64,000 bases of DNA from JBFAPK01 sp040676675 (GCF_040676675.1 NZ_JBFAPK010000003.1:186001-250000); one strand, 5' to 3'; positions 27,905-35,275 are shown, numbered from the stretch's first letter. A program made the numbers and translations. The notes: generated by a model not told the origin, from the sequence alone.

Positions 27905-27925
27905 GAGGACTCCAGGAGGGACGGA

Positions 27926-27937
27926 GACAACGTTGTC
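27926..27937. promoter_or_regulatory. LacI-family operator for the GH2 gene
   Basis: GACAACGTTGTC is a perfect 12-bp palindrome with the central CG typical of LacI/GalR sites. It is 22 bp before the GH2 start. The regulator gene is not nearby. Confidence 0.65.
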
Positions 27938-28130
27938 ATTAGCGCCCGGGAAATCTCACCTGTCAAGAGCAACCTTTCGGTGCGGTTACCGCCCGATGTC
28001 CGGACGCGGGTGGCCGGGTGGTGCGACCGCTTCGTACCACCACCCATGAACACGCCCGTGACCAGGGAACTCACCCAGATCGCCGCAGCTCTCGCGGCCC
28101 CGTCGATTCAGACCGGGCATGATGGTCGCC

Positions 28131-28631
28131 ATGAACGCTTCGAGGGATGACTGGGTCACCATCGCGGCCTACGAGAACGTTCCGGGGTGTCCGGAGCCGA
28201 GGGCCGCGGTCCGCGCTTGACTGCGTGACCGGGGCATCGACTGGATGCCCTTCGTGCCGGACGAGATCTATCTGGGTCTGGCCTGCGGCATCGGCGAGGA
28301 CGGTCACTGGCACGGCTGGTTCGACGTACGGATTCAGGCCGCCGCGCTTCGGCGTCTCGGACTGCACCCCAGCCAGCCGACCTCGACCGTTACCGGGCCG
28401 GTCCCACCCGGCTGGTGGCACGCCGCCGCCGAACGCAACGCCGACCGGTACTGAGGAACGGGCGGTCGCCGCCGAACCGTACGTCCAGCACCCGCTCGGC
28501 CAACGCCTCACTTCGCCGCTCCAGAAAGCCCTCGCCAACTCATCCACGATGAGTCGGACCTTAACTACTCGCCGTCCGATGTGCACAAGAAATTTCACAC
28601 CCTCAGCTATCCCCCGAATGGAGCGGAGTAG
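28131..28631 (+). pseudogene. Decayed gene with in-frame stops
   Basis: A reading frame from ATG 28131 gives MNASRDDWVTIAAYENV and so on for 29 codons, meets TGA at 28218-28220, then continues with LRDRGIDWMPFVPDEIYLG through to a second TGA at 28452-28454 (total 107 codons). TGG (Trp) to TGA would repair the first stop. Beyond 28454 the same frame is open to TAG 28629-28631 with a coding-like end (DLNYSPSDVHKKF), but the middle reads better in another frame, suggesting frameshifts. An internal ATG at 28245 could still give 69 residues. The protein family is unknown. Confidence 0.5.
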
Positions 28632-28691
28632 GCAAGGAGCTCGACTCGCACCGACGGTCGCTGATGCCAGACCGACACATTAGACGACAGA

Positions 28692-29063
28692 ATGATCGTG
28701 AGCATACCCAAGGCGGGAAACGAGTTTCGGCCGATCCTTAACCGCTTTGAACAGACCCCTGTGCGGGCGTTGCGGGCTGACCGTTGCGGCTCAGATAAGG
28801 CGGCCGCCGAAATCTGGACGGAACTCCTGGCAACCATCACAGATCAGCGGCGGATATGCCGCCAGCTCCGCGTCGATCACTTCGACTCGCCCATCAACGC
28901 CGAGCCGTCTGACCATTGGATCTACAGCACGGAAGAAGCACAAGTTGTGACCACGGACATCTCCACCCCTTCGGGTCGAGTTCCGCGCCTTGGTCGCGTT
29001 CGACGTGGAGTGATCCCCGTTCGCACAAGGCAGTCATGGGCGTGTATGACCGGGGCAAGTTGA
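28692..29063 (+). CDS. Hypothetical protein, low-GC segment
   Basis: An ORF of 123 residues starting MIVSIPKAGNEFRP in a segment visibly less GC-rich than the window. The first 80 residues look like a soluble helical protein (KAAAEIWTELLATITDQRR). The last third (after about 28950) may be out of its true frame: the +1 frame there reads FRALVAFDVE before a stop. No ribosome site or known domain. It may be intact or a remnant. Confidence 0.3.
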   Translation: MIVSIPKAGNEFRPILNRFEQTPVRALRADRCGSDKAAAEIWTELLATITDQRRICRQLRVDHFDSPINAEPSDHWIYSTEEAQVVTTDISTPSGRVPRLGRVRRGVIPVRTRQSWACMTGAS

Positions 29064-29124
29064 GTAAGCTGCTGAGGACTGATCACATCGGGGATTCGTT
29101 GAACTGCTGGACCTGGGGGAGGAC

Positions 29125-29385
29125 ATGAGCGCGGCACAGATCATCGCGCAGTTGCAGGCAGCGTTACGGAAGCTGGAGGAGACACAGAGCCACGTCGCTT
29201 CTGCTGGACAGGCTGCAACCGAGGCGCGGCGCCTCGTCGCGGGCGCACTGGAGGGCGGCTCCGGGCAACTCGTCGCGCAGCTAGACCGGCTGATCCAAGC
29301 CTTGAGCCAGGCAGCGCAGATGCCCGCTGGAACGAAGGAGCAGGTACAGGCAACCATCACGAGGACTAAAGCCCTGGGAAACTAG
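29125..29385 (+). CDS. DUF6244 family small helical protein
   Basis: An 86-residue protein with a strong GGGGGAGGAC ribosome site. MSAAQIIAQLQAALRKL opens an all-helical, Ala/Gln-rich chain that ends ITRTKALGN. The pattern (AAGALEGG in the middle, end with ALGN) matches DUF6244, a small protein common in Micromonosporaceae. WXG100-like helical hairpins are similar in size, but the WXG motif is absent. The function is unknown. It starts a group of three small genes on the same strand. Confidence 0.7.
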   Translation: MSAAQIIAQLQAALRKLEETQSHVASAGQAATEARRLVAGALEGGSGQLVAQLDRLIQALSQAAQMPAGTKEQVQATITRTKALGN

Positions 29386-29519
29386 ACGGGGGTGACGGCG
29401 GCGAGACAGGCCGGTCACCCTCGACTGCGCAGGCGCCCGCTCCCAACGCCGCAGCGGCGTCGAGATCCCGACGTGACGCCGATGCCAGGAAGAGTCGGAC
29501 CGCGCCACCACGTGAGATC

Positions 29520-29708
29520 ATGAGCCCGGAAGCGCTCGGTTTCAGCGCGGCGGCAGCCTCCACGATCTGGGCTGCCTTTTCGGAGTTCATGCCTATTGCA
29601 GTCAAGGCAATCGTTGGATCGGTGTTGGGAGCCGTAGCGGCCGGTAGCGCCGGTAGGGCATGGCTCGACAAGCGGGATGAGCGGAAGAAGAAGGATGAAG
29701 ATCAGTAG
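29520..29708 (+). CDS. Small single-span membrane protein
   Basis: A 62-residue protein with one hydrophobic, glycine-zipper-like helix (AIVGSVLGAVAAGSAG, about residues 29-44), preceded by an amphipathic stretch and followed by a highly charged tail (DKRDERKKKDEDQ). It overlaps the next gene by 14 bp, which implies coupled translation. Holin-like or toxin-like shape is only a resemblance. No clear ribosome site is seen at the ATG. Confidence 0.5.
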   Translation: MSPEALGFSAAAASTIWAAFSEFMPIAVKAIVGSVLGAVAAGSAGRAWLDKRDERKKKDEDQ

Positions 29709-30135
29709 CCGTGTCGAACCCTTGGTGCGGAATGCTCTTGACGCTGCCGTGAAGCGGGATTTCCCAAAGCTTGATGCAGCGCTGAAGACGTTCCCAGACG
29801 ATCAGACGACTAAGCAGGGCGTGGAGCTAGTCCTAGCCGTCACGCTGTACGTCCTACACGACATCCATCGCGGCAAGCCGAGCGAGGCGGAGACTCGCGC
29901 CGTTGCGGCCGAGATTGCTCGGGCTGAGACATGGGCCAGGCCGACCGAAACGGAGACCTCCGAGTTCCTGCTCAAGCTGGTCGACGGTCAGCCGTTCGCG
30001 CCGTCGGTCCCGACGGAGAACGTCTTCATCCTGGCCTTCGTGAGTGCCGCCAACCTCCTGTCATCCTGCCGTCGGGACGACGAGGAGTGGTGGAACTACC
30101 TCGACCGGGCGGAAGCAGCCATCGAGGTTTCCTGA
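29695..30135 (+). CDS. Hypothetical soluble protein coupled to the small membrane protein
   Basis: A 146-residue protein started at ATG 29695 (MKISSRVEPL) behind GGAAGAAGAAGG; an upstream ATG at 29677 is less well placed. Helical and acidic, it has a recognisable central hydrophobic helix (GVELVLAVTLYVLHDIH) and a second one near the end (FILAFVSAANLLSS). It is 14 bp overlapped with the small membrane gene, so the two are probably made together. I know no family for it. A strong hairpin follows. Confidence 0.6.
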   Translation: MKISSRVEPLVRNALDAAVKRDFPKLDAALKTFPDDQTTKQGVELVLAVTLYVLHDIHRGKPSEAETRAVAAEIARAETWARPTETETSEFLLKLVDGQPFAPSVPTENVFILAFVSAANLLSSCRRDDEEWWNYLDRAEAAIEVS

Positions 30136-30180
30136 ACGGCACGAACGGTGCTGCCGTCGACGAGGCGAGGGACGCCGCTA

Positions 30181-30221
30181 CCCGCTACCCCGTAGCCCGG
30201 AAGTGCGTACGGGGTAGCGGG
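30181..30221 (+). terminator. Strong hairpin after small-gene group
   Basis: CCCGCTACCCCGTA (30181-30194) pairs perfectly with TACGGGGTAGCGGG (30208-30221) over a 13-nt loop, 45 bp after the stop at 30135. No T-run follows. Confidence 0.7.
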
Positions 30222-30473
30222 AGTGGCGATCTTGGTTCGGAGTCTCAGCGGGGGCACCTCCAGGCACTCCATTGATCAACCACAAATGCGGCGACTCCTT
30301 CTCGCCCGACTGGCTAAGCTGCCGAGCAGCCGAGTACGCGACCGGCAGAGCGTGAACTGCCCGGCGCACTGGCTCCCAGGTCGTCAACATCGGCGAGCTT
30401 CCCGGCCACGGAAGGCTGGGCACGACACTCGCCGGCGTCAGCCCTGGCCTCCTGCAACGGGCAAGCCTCCGAT
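30222..30473. other. Intergenic region between convergent genes
   Basis: With the preceding hairpin, 338 bp lie between the stop at 30135 and the GntR stop at 30474. A minus-strand ORF at 30178-30390 (70 residues, MLTTWEPVRR) is open but has no clear ribosome site. I do not call it; it could be a short passenger gene after gntR. Confidence 0.4.
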
Positions 30474-30707
30474 CTACGTCAGCGGCGGATCTTGGGTCAC
30501 GTAGGTTCCCTTGCCCTGATGACCCTCTACGAGACCTCGATCTCGAAGAATCCGCAGCGCTGCCTGGGTAGTAGAGATGCTGGTGTTGTACTGCGCAGCA
30601 AGCTGCGAGTAGCTGGGCAGCTTGTCTCCAGGCGCCAACTCGCCACTCCGGATCCGGTCCGTAATGGCTTCCACGAGGCGCAGGTAGTCGGCGGGTCGAC
30701 TGGTCAT
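30474..30707 (-). CDS. Minimal GntR family (YtrA/KorSA-like) regulator
   Basis: Only 77 residues, made up of the winged helix: DYLRLVEAITDRIRSGEL, APGDKLPSYSQLAAQYNTS and RDRGLVEGHQGKGTYVT. There is no effector domain. The ATG at 30707 has AAGGAG 10 nt upstream. Short GntR proteins of this type (for example KorSA of pSAM2-type elements) bind palindromes near their own promoter. A near-perfect 27-bp inverted repeat lies 39 bp upstream, next to a good promoter facing the other way. It probably represses both itself and the rightward operon. Confidence 0.85.
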   Translation of the reverse strand: MTSRPADYLRLVEAITDRIRSGELAPGDKLPSYSQLAAQYNTSISTTQAALRILRDRGLVEGHQGKGTYVTQDPPLT

Positions 30708-30745
30708 GAGGTGGCACTCCTTGCTCGGCACCTCTATCTGACCAT

Positions 30746-30802
30746 GGCCACCTTGTTAACTACAAGATGGCCGTTGACTTAGGTAACTTAGCTCGGTATG
30801 TT
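30746..30802 (+). promoter_or_regulatory. GntR operator and strong rightward promoter
   Basis: GGCCA-C-CTTGT (30746-30756) is inverted as ACAAG-A-TGGCC (30762-30772) around TAACT. It touches TTGACT (30774-30779), which with TATGTT (30797-30802) and a 17-bp spacer is the best consensus promoter in the window. The spacer also holds TTAGGTAACTTAG. Repressor binding would block RNA polymerase. Confidence 0.75.
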
Positions 30803-30972
30803 GACCGCGATGGAACTCCTTGCTCGGCAGCCAGGTGTTCCGCTCCCGGGGCTGGCACCGCCCGGACCGTGTCGGGGTGGTCGGGACCGCCCCTTGGTTA
30901 CCCGAGCCTGAGCTGGTGGTTCGGGCTGCCCCGGCACGCCAAATCCACACCCCCGACCGAGAGGAGACCGGC

Positions 30973-31182
30973 GTGACCGGGTCCGAGACGGCGACGACGG
31001 AGGACGAGGAAACACCGGCTGAGGCCGTACCGGCGGAAGAGCCGGAAGCGGCGCGCGCGGCGTACGCGGCGGAGGACGTCGGCCGGCTAGCGCCGTTACC
31101 CGGCCGCCGTGCCCCGCGGCGGCCGGACGCCGGGCAGGGGCGCGGGTGCCGGACTTCGGTCGTACCCGTTCGGCCCCGGTAA
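30973..31182 (+). CDS. Small acidic hypothetical protein
   Basis: A possible 69-residue product starting at GTG 30973 after GAGAGGAG. The N-terminal half is very acidic (TATTEDEETPAEAVPAEEPEAA), which disfavours a chance ORF, while the end is Arg-rich. The same frame is open back to a TTG near 30820. No domain is recognised. It follows the GntR-flanked promoter. Confidence 0.35.
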   Translation: MTGSETATTEDEETPAEAVPAEEPEAARAAYAAEDVGRLAPLPGRRAPRRPDAGQGRGCRTSVVPVRPR

Positions 31183-31210
31183 AGGACGGACGCGGCAGGA
31201 GGGAGGCGAC

Positions 31211-31420
31211 GTGGGCCGACGGTCGAAGTGGTTCATGCGATCGGGAGGCGAGATGGACGTGATCGGGCCGACCGGCTCGGACAACCCGGGGCGTCACGGG
31301 CCCGAGGCGGCGGAGGACCCCGTACCCGAGAAATTCACCGTGCGGTCGCGGTGTGACGGCGCGGTCGTCTACGAGCGGGCCGAGCCGGACGACCCGACCG
31401 GGACCGGCGGCGATGCCTGA
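31211..31420 (+). CDS. Small protein coupled to XRE regulator
   Basis: A 69-residue protein with GTG 31211 behind GGAGG (GGAGGGAGGCGAC). An internal ATG at 31253 has an equally good GGGAGGCGAG site, so two starts are possible. The sequence begins VGRRSKWFMRSGGEMDV and ends VVYERAEPDDPTGTGGDA, acidic overall. It overlaps the downstream XRE gene by 8 bp (ATGCCTGA), so expression is coupled. In actinomycetes, XRE regulators often pair with a small partner (DUF397/WhiJ type); this may be an analogous partner with no visible homology. Confidence 0.55.
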   Translation: MGRRSKWFMRSGGEMDVIGPTGSDNPGRHGPEAAEDPVPEKFTVRSRCDGAVVYERAEPDDPTGTGGDA

Positions 31421-32714
31421 GGCCCGTCCCGTGTTCTCGAACGAGCTGCCGATCGGGCGCCGCGTCGCCTACTGGCGCGGGCGCCGCAACATGACCCAAC
31501 AGCTCTTCGCCGACCGGATCGGCAAGTCCAAGAGCTGGGTCGACAAGGTCGAACGCGGCGCCCGTCGCCTCGACCGCTACTCCGTCATCAACGACATCGC
31601 CGGCGTGCTCCGCGTCGACGTCGCGCAGTTGCTCGGCAACACCGGATCGCACGGCGGCACCGACGCGCGCGACACCGGCCGGGACGGCATCGATCACCTC
31701 CGGGCCGCTCTGGAACGGTACCCGCCCGCGGATTCGCACCCCGGCGACGACAGCGACGCCGGCGACCCGCCCGAGGGGACCGAGCCGACCGACCTGGCCG
31801 AGCTGGGCAAGGCCGTCGACCACGCGTGGCTCTCCTACCAACACGCCGACTACCAGCGGCTGGCGGCCGGGCTACCCCGGCTCCTGCACGACGCGCAGGT
31901 CGCCGACCGCCGCCACACCGGCGACGACGACGGTACGCGCGCCGCGCACCTGCTCGCGCAGGCGTACCAGATCGCCTCGTCGGTGCTACGCAAGCTCGGC
32001 GACCCGCAACTCGCCCGGCTCACCGCCGACCGCGCGGTGGCCGCCGCCGTACGGGCCGGGGACCCGCTGCTCGTCGGCATCGCCATCGGCCGGGCCGGCA
32101 ATGCCCTGCTCGCCCTCGGCCGCGTCCGTCCGGCTTTCGAAACCCACGTCGTCGCCGCCCACCACCTCGCCCCCGCCCAGCATTTCGCCGCCGACAGCGG
32201 CGGCGACCCGGCCGACCCCGCCCGGCTCTCCGTCGTCGGAGCGCTGCTGCTACGCGGTGCCCTGGCCGCGGCCCACCTCGGCGACCCCGCCACCATGCAC
32301 GAGCTGCTCCAGGGTGCCGAGCGGGCCGCCGAGGCCGTCGGCGACGGCCACAACCACTACTGGACCAGCTTCGGACCCGCCAATTCGCACCTGTACCGGA
32401 TCTCCGCCGCCGTCGTGCTCGGCGACGGTCGGCGAGCCCTCGAACTCCGGGACCGCATCGTTCCGCGGGCCCTCGCTCGGCTCGTCCCCGAGCGCCGCGC
32501 CCACCTCCTGCTCGACCTCGCCCGCGCGTACGCCCAGGTCGGCGACCTCACCGCCGCCGCCGAAACCCTGCTCGACACCGAACGCCTCGCCCCCGCCGAG
32601 ATCCGGCACCGACCCGCCGCGCGCGAGATCATGATCGACCTCCTCGCCCAGGCCACCGGCACCCCGGCCGCATCCGTCACCGAACTGGCCAAACGCATGG
32701 GGCTGCCCGGCTGA
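31413..32714 (+). CDS. XRE-family regulator with TPR-like C-terminal domain
   Basis: A 433-residue protein starting MPEARPVFSNE at ATG 31413. Residues about 12-70 are an XRE helix-turn-helix (MTQQLFADRIGKSKSWVDKVERG). The rest is helical with TPR-like repeats (for example ALRAHLAD-like segments, RAHLLLDLARAYAQVGDLTAAAE). Such proteins in Streptomyces resemble quorum or antibiotic regulators (helix-turn-helix plus tetratricopeptide), but no ligand is known. It is coupled to the small gene before it and read from the GntR-flanked promoter. Confidence 0.83.
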   Translation: MPEARPVFSNELPIGRRVAYWRGRRNMTQQLFADRIGKSKSWVDKVERGARRLDRYSVINDIAGVLRVDVAQLLGNTGSHGGTDARDTGRDGIDHLRAALERYPPADSHPGDDSDAGDPPEGTEPTDLAELGKAVDHAWLSYQHADYQRLAAGLPRLLHDAQVADRRHTGDDDGTRAAHLLAQAYQIASSVLRKLGDPQLARLTADRAVAAAVRAGDPLLVGIAIGRAGNALLALGRVRPAFETHVVAAHHLAPAQHFAADSGGDPADPARLSVVGALLLRGALAAAHLGDPATMHELLQGAERAAEAVGDGHNHYWTSFGPANSHLYRISAAVVLGDGRRALELRDRIVPRALARLVPERRAHLLLDLARAYAQVGDLTAAAETLLDTERLAPAEIRHRPAAREIMIDLLAQATGTPAASVTELAKRMGLPG

Positions 32715-32889
32715 CAACCGCTACCCAAAGCCCTTCGAACCTGGGCAGTCGCCCAAAGTGCTGGAACAGCCCAACCTCGGCGGGCGCAAGGCCGAGGATG
32801 GTGATCAGCCCGACGACGAGCACGGAGCCGGCGGGCCAGAGCACATTCGCGTCTCAGTTGCCCCGCAGGGTGAACCAGGTAATTTCCAT
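32715..32889 (-). pseudogene. Remnant of a membrane protein gene
   Basis: From ATG 32889 the minus strand reads MEITWFTLRGN, TGA at 32854-32856, then DANVLWPAGSVLVVGLITIL and further coding-like residues to the end of the XRE gene. TGG to TGA would give an unbroken NWDANVLW. The hydrophobic stretch looks like one membrane helix. The rest of the parent gene is missing, so this is probably a fragment. A chance match cannot be excluded. Confidence 0.4.
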
Positions 32890-32994
32890 CACGGACCGTT
32901 ACCTCAAGATTTCGTGCTGGGTAGCGTACGTCCGTCGCCGCATGCGTCGGCGAGCTACCGGGTTGACGACATCGGAGCAGATCAGGGGAGGACC

Positions 32995-34068
32995 GTGGCG
33001 GACTTGGCAAATGGGCTTGAGCAAGAGAAGGTGATGGAATTCCTGGGGCGTGTGGTCACCGACAGTGGCGCCGCATTCGCCGGGTTGTCGACCTCACTCG
33101 GTGGCCGGCTCGGTCTGTACACGGCGATGGCCGGGGCCGGACCGCTCACCTCGCGGCAGCTGGCCGATCGGACCGGTCTGGTCGAGCGGTACGTGCGGGA
33201 GTGGCTGGCAGCCCAGGTGGCCGGGGAGTACGTGCGGTACGACCCGGACAGCGACACCTACCTGCTGCCGGACGAGCACGCCGCGGTATTGGCCGATCCG
33301 ACGTCGCCGGCGTACGCGATCGGCTCCTTCACCATGCTCCAGGCGCTGTACCGCAGCGAGGACGCGCTGATGGCCGCGTTCCGTACCGGTGCGGGCGTCG
33401 GCTGGGAGCAGCACGCGCCGGAACTGTTCGAGGGTGTGGCCACGTTCTTCCGGCCCGGGTACGCGGCCTCGCTCGTGGCGGAGTGGCTGCCGGCGCTGGA
33501 CGGGGTCGTCGCGAAGTTGGAGACCGGCGCGTCGGTGGCCGACGTCGGCTGCGGCTACGGGTACTCGACGCTGCTGATGGCCCGGGCATTCCCGAACTCG
33601 CGCTTCCACGGGTACGACTTCCACGGTCCGTCGATCGAGGCGGCCCGGCGGATGGCGGCCGAGCAGGGGCTGAGTGACCGGGTGACGTTCGAGGTCGCCA
33701 CCGCGCAGGCATTCCCGGGCGGTCCGTACGACCTGGTCACCTTCTTCGACTGCCTACATGATCTGGGCGACCCGGGCGGTGCCTTGCGCCACGCCGAGAA
33801 GGTGCTCGCCGAGGACGGTACCTGCATGATCGTGGAGCCGAACACCGCAGCGAACCCGCTGGACAACATCAACCCGGTGGGGCGGGCCTTCACGGCGACC
33901 TCGGTCACCCTCTGCTTGCCTAGTGCGATGGCGCAGGAGGGCCCGCACGCGCTGGGCAACCACGCGGGTGAGGAGGCGATGCGGACCATTGCCGACGAGG
34001 CCGGCCTGCGCACCTGGAAGCTCGCCATGGAGACCGTCACCAACCGCATCTACGACGTCAAGCGCTGA
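32995..34068 (+). CDS. SAM-dependent methyltransferase with N-terminal winged helix
   Basis: A 357-residue protein started at GTG 32995 behind GGGGAGG. Residues about 25-95 form a winged-helix/dimerisation domain (PLTSRQLADRTGLVERYVREWL). The Rossmann class I methyltransferase domain follows with motif I VADVGCGYGYSTLLMA (about 180-195), FHGYDFHG for motif II and VTFFDCLHDLGDP for the catalytic region. It resembles the Rv2258c group, of unknown acceptor. TTGACG at 32963 may be its -35. A long perfect terminator hairpin follows. Confidence 0.9.
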   Translation: MADLANGLEQEKVMEFLGRVVTDSGAAFAGLSTSLGGRLGLYTAMAGAGPLTSRQLADRTGLVERYVREWLAAQVAGEYVRYDPDSDTYLLPDEHAAVLADPTSPAYAIGSFTMLQALYRSEDALMAAFRTGAGVGWEQHAPELFEGVATFFRPGYAASLVAEWLPALDGVVAKLETGASVADVGCGYGYSTLLMARAFPNSRFHGYDFHGPSIEAARRMAAEQGLSDRVTFEVATAQAFPGGPYDLVTFFDCLHDLGDPGGALRHAEKVLAEDGTCMIVEPNTAANPLDNINPVGRAFTATSVTLCLPSAMAQEGPHALGNHAGEEAMRTIADEAGLRTWKLAMETVTNRIYDVKR

Positions 34069-34094
34069 CGCCGTGCGATGAGCGGGACGAGTGG

Positions 34095-34145
34095 GCAGGA
34101 GGGGCCCGGCATGGACGCCGGGCGTCCGTGCCGGGCCCCTCCTGC
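34095..34145 (+). terminator. Long terminator hairpin of methyltransferase gene
   Basis: A 17-bp perfect stem, GCAGGAGGGGCCCGGCA (34095-34111) with its inverse at 34129-34145, and further GGACGCC/GGCGTCC pairing in the centre. It lies 26 bp after the stop and has no T-run. Confidence 0.75.
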
Positions 34146-34300
34146 GTCGAGCGCTGTATTAGGCCAGGTCCCACGGGGAGGAGAGGTCGACAGCGAGCAT
34201 CGTGCGCGTGGTCGCCGAGGGTCGAGCGCCGCTGTCGGCCGCTGGCCGCTGACGGTACGCAGCTCGGTAACCGTGAGAGCAACGGGCCGGAGGAAAAATC

Positions 34301-34335
34301 AGCGGCCTGGTCGAAGATCGCTCGACCAGGCCGCT
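34301..34335 (-). terminator. Intrinsic terminator of tRNA-Ala
   Basis: AGCGGCCTGGTCGA (34301-34314) pairs perfectly with 34322-34335; in the leftward direction it is followed by GATTTTTCC. The T-run makes this a textbook rho-independent terminator, 19 bp after the tRNA. Confidence 0.85.
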
Positions 34336-34354
34336 GACCTGCTGTTTCCAAGGG

Positions 34355-34427
34355 TGGAGCCGAGGGGACTCGAACCCCTGACCCCCACACTGCCAGTGTG
34401 GTGCGCTACCAGCTGCGCCACGGCCCC
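34355..34427 (-). tRNA. tRNA-Ala (GGC anticodon)
   Basis: On the minus strand the 73-nt gene folds with acceptor GGGGCCG / CGGCTCC, an anticodon stem CACAC/GTGTG around loop CTGGCAG (anticodon GGC, reading GCC), and T arm CAGGGGTTCGAGTCCCCT. The discriminator is A and the CCA is not encoded. Confidence 0.93.
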
Positions 34428-34525
34428 TTGCCTTGCTGCGTCCCCGGTCTCCCGGGCACCCACGGAATATTACACATGCCCGCGCCGGTGGTCATCCGGG
34501 AGGGGTACCCCCGCCGGGGCGCCGC

Positions 34526-35116
34526 CTAGTTCAGCGCGACGTCCGGCGGGAAGTGGGCCACCGCCGCCATCATCCCGCCCTGGCGGCGCAGCACCATGGG
34601 CCACAGGTCGTCCGGCCGGTCGACGAAGGCGTCGCCGGGAAGCGCGTCGAGGACGAACCACGACCCGCCGGAGATCTCCTCCTCCAGCTGTCCCGGCGAC
34701 CAGCCGGAGTAGCCGGCGAAGACGCGGATGCCGGTCAGGCTGTCCCGCAGCCGGTCGGGGTCGACCGAGAGGTCGACCGTGCCGATCGAACCGGAGACCT
34801 GGTGGAATCCCTTGACCCGGTGGACCGGGTTACGCATCCGGGCGAGGCAGATCGCCGACTCGGGCTGCACCGGTCCGCCCTCGAAGAGCACGGCCGGGTC
34901 CCGCGCCAGGGTTCCCCATTCGCCCAGTACCTCGGAGACCGGCACCTCGGTGGCCCGGTTGAGCACCACACCCAACGCGCCGCCGGACTCGTGCGCCACC
35001 AGCAGCACCACGGTCCGGTCGAAGTTGGGGTCCTTCAGAGCGGGGGTCGCGACCAGCAGCCGTCCGGTCATCGACTCCATGGACCGTCCCCCGATCGCCT
35101 GCCCCTCGCCGTACAT
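34526..35116 (-). CDS. yqgE: YqgE/AlgH family protein
   Basis: A 196-residue protein, ATG 35116 behind GGGAG. GRLLVATPALKDPNFDRTVVLL (two parts) is the family N-terminal signature, with HESGGALGVVLNRATEVPVSEVL after it, then VFAGYSGWSPGQLEEEI near the end. The family is widespread and its biochemical role is unknown; in Pseudomonas it is called AlgH. It lies 12 bp after a possible 48-residue ORF and 99 bp before the tRNA. Confidence 0.92.
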   Translation of the reverse strand: MYGEGQAIGGRSMESMTGRLLVATPALKDPNFDRTVVLLVAHESGGALGVVLNRATEVPVSEVLGEWGTLARDPAVLFEGGPVQPESAICLARMRNPVHRVKGFHQVSGSIGTVDLSVDPDRLRDSLTGIRVFAGYSGWSPGQLEEEISGGSWFVLDALPGDAFVDRPDDLWPMVLRRQGGMMAAVAHFPPDVALN

Positions 35117-35128
35117 GCCGATCTCCCG

Positions 35129-35275
35129 CTACGCCCGGGCTGTCCGGTAGGACGGGGCGCCGCCGGGGGCCGATGTCGCGGGTCCGGTACGGGGTGCGGC
35201 CGGCCGGGTCGGAGCCTGGACCGGCACCACCGGGTCCACGCGGTGGATGATCGCCGTGCGCGTAGTCAACGCCAT
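35129..35275 (-). CDS. Possible small protein upstream of yqgE
   Basis: A 48-residue frame from ATG 35275 (MALTTRTAIIHRV) to TAG at 35129, just before the yqgE ribosome site. The codons end almost always in G or C, and the spacing suggests an operon. It has a Pro/Ala-rich tail and no recognised domain. An ATG at 35287 in the same frame is an alternative start. Confidence 0.42.
   Translation of the reverse strand: MALTTRTAIIHRVDPVVPVQAPTRPAAPRTGPATSAPGGAPSYRTARA

Noticed and set aside
22676..28150. 1,824-residue plus-strand ORF across DUF305 and GH2 genes
   Set aside because: The sequence is low-complexity Arg/Gly/Val with no start signal and crosses several real genes on both strands.
29125..29385. 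ESAT-6/WXG100-like secreted protein
   Set aside because: The size and helices are similar but the WXG motif is missing, and DUF6244 fits better.
34301..34427. Attachment site of an integrated element at tRNA-Ala
   Set aside because: No duplicated tRNA end is found on the left side and the tRNA's own terminator is intact; no integrase is present.
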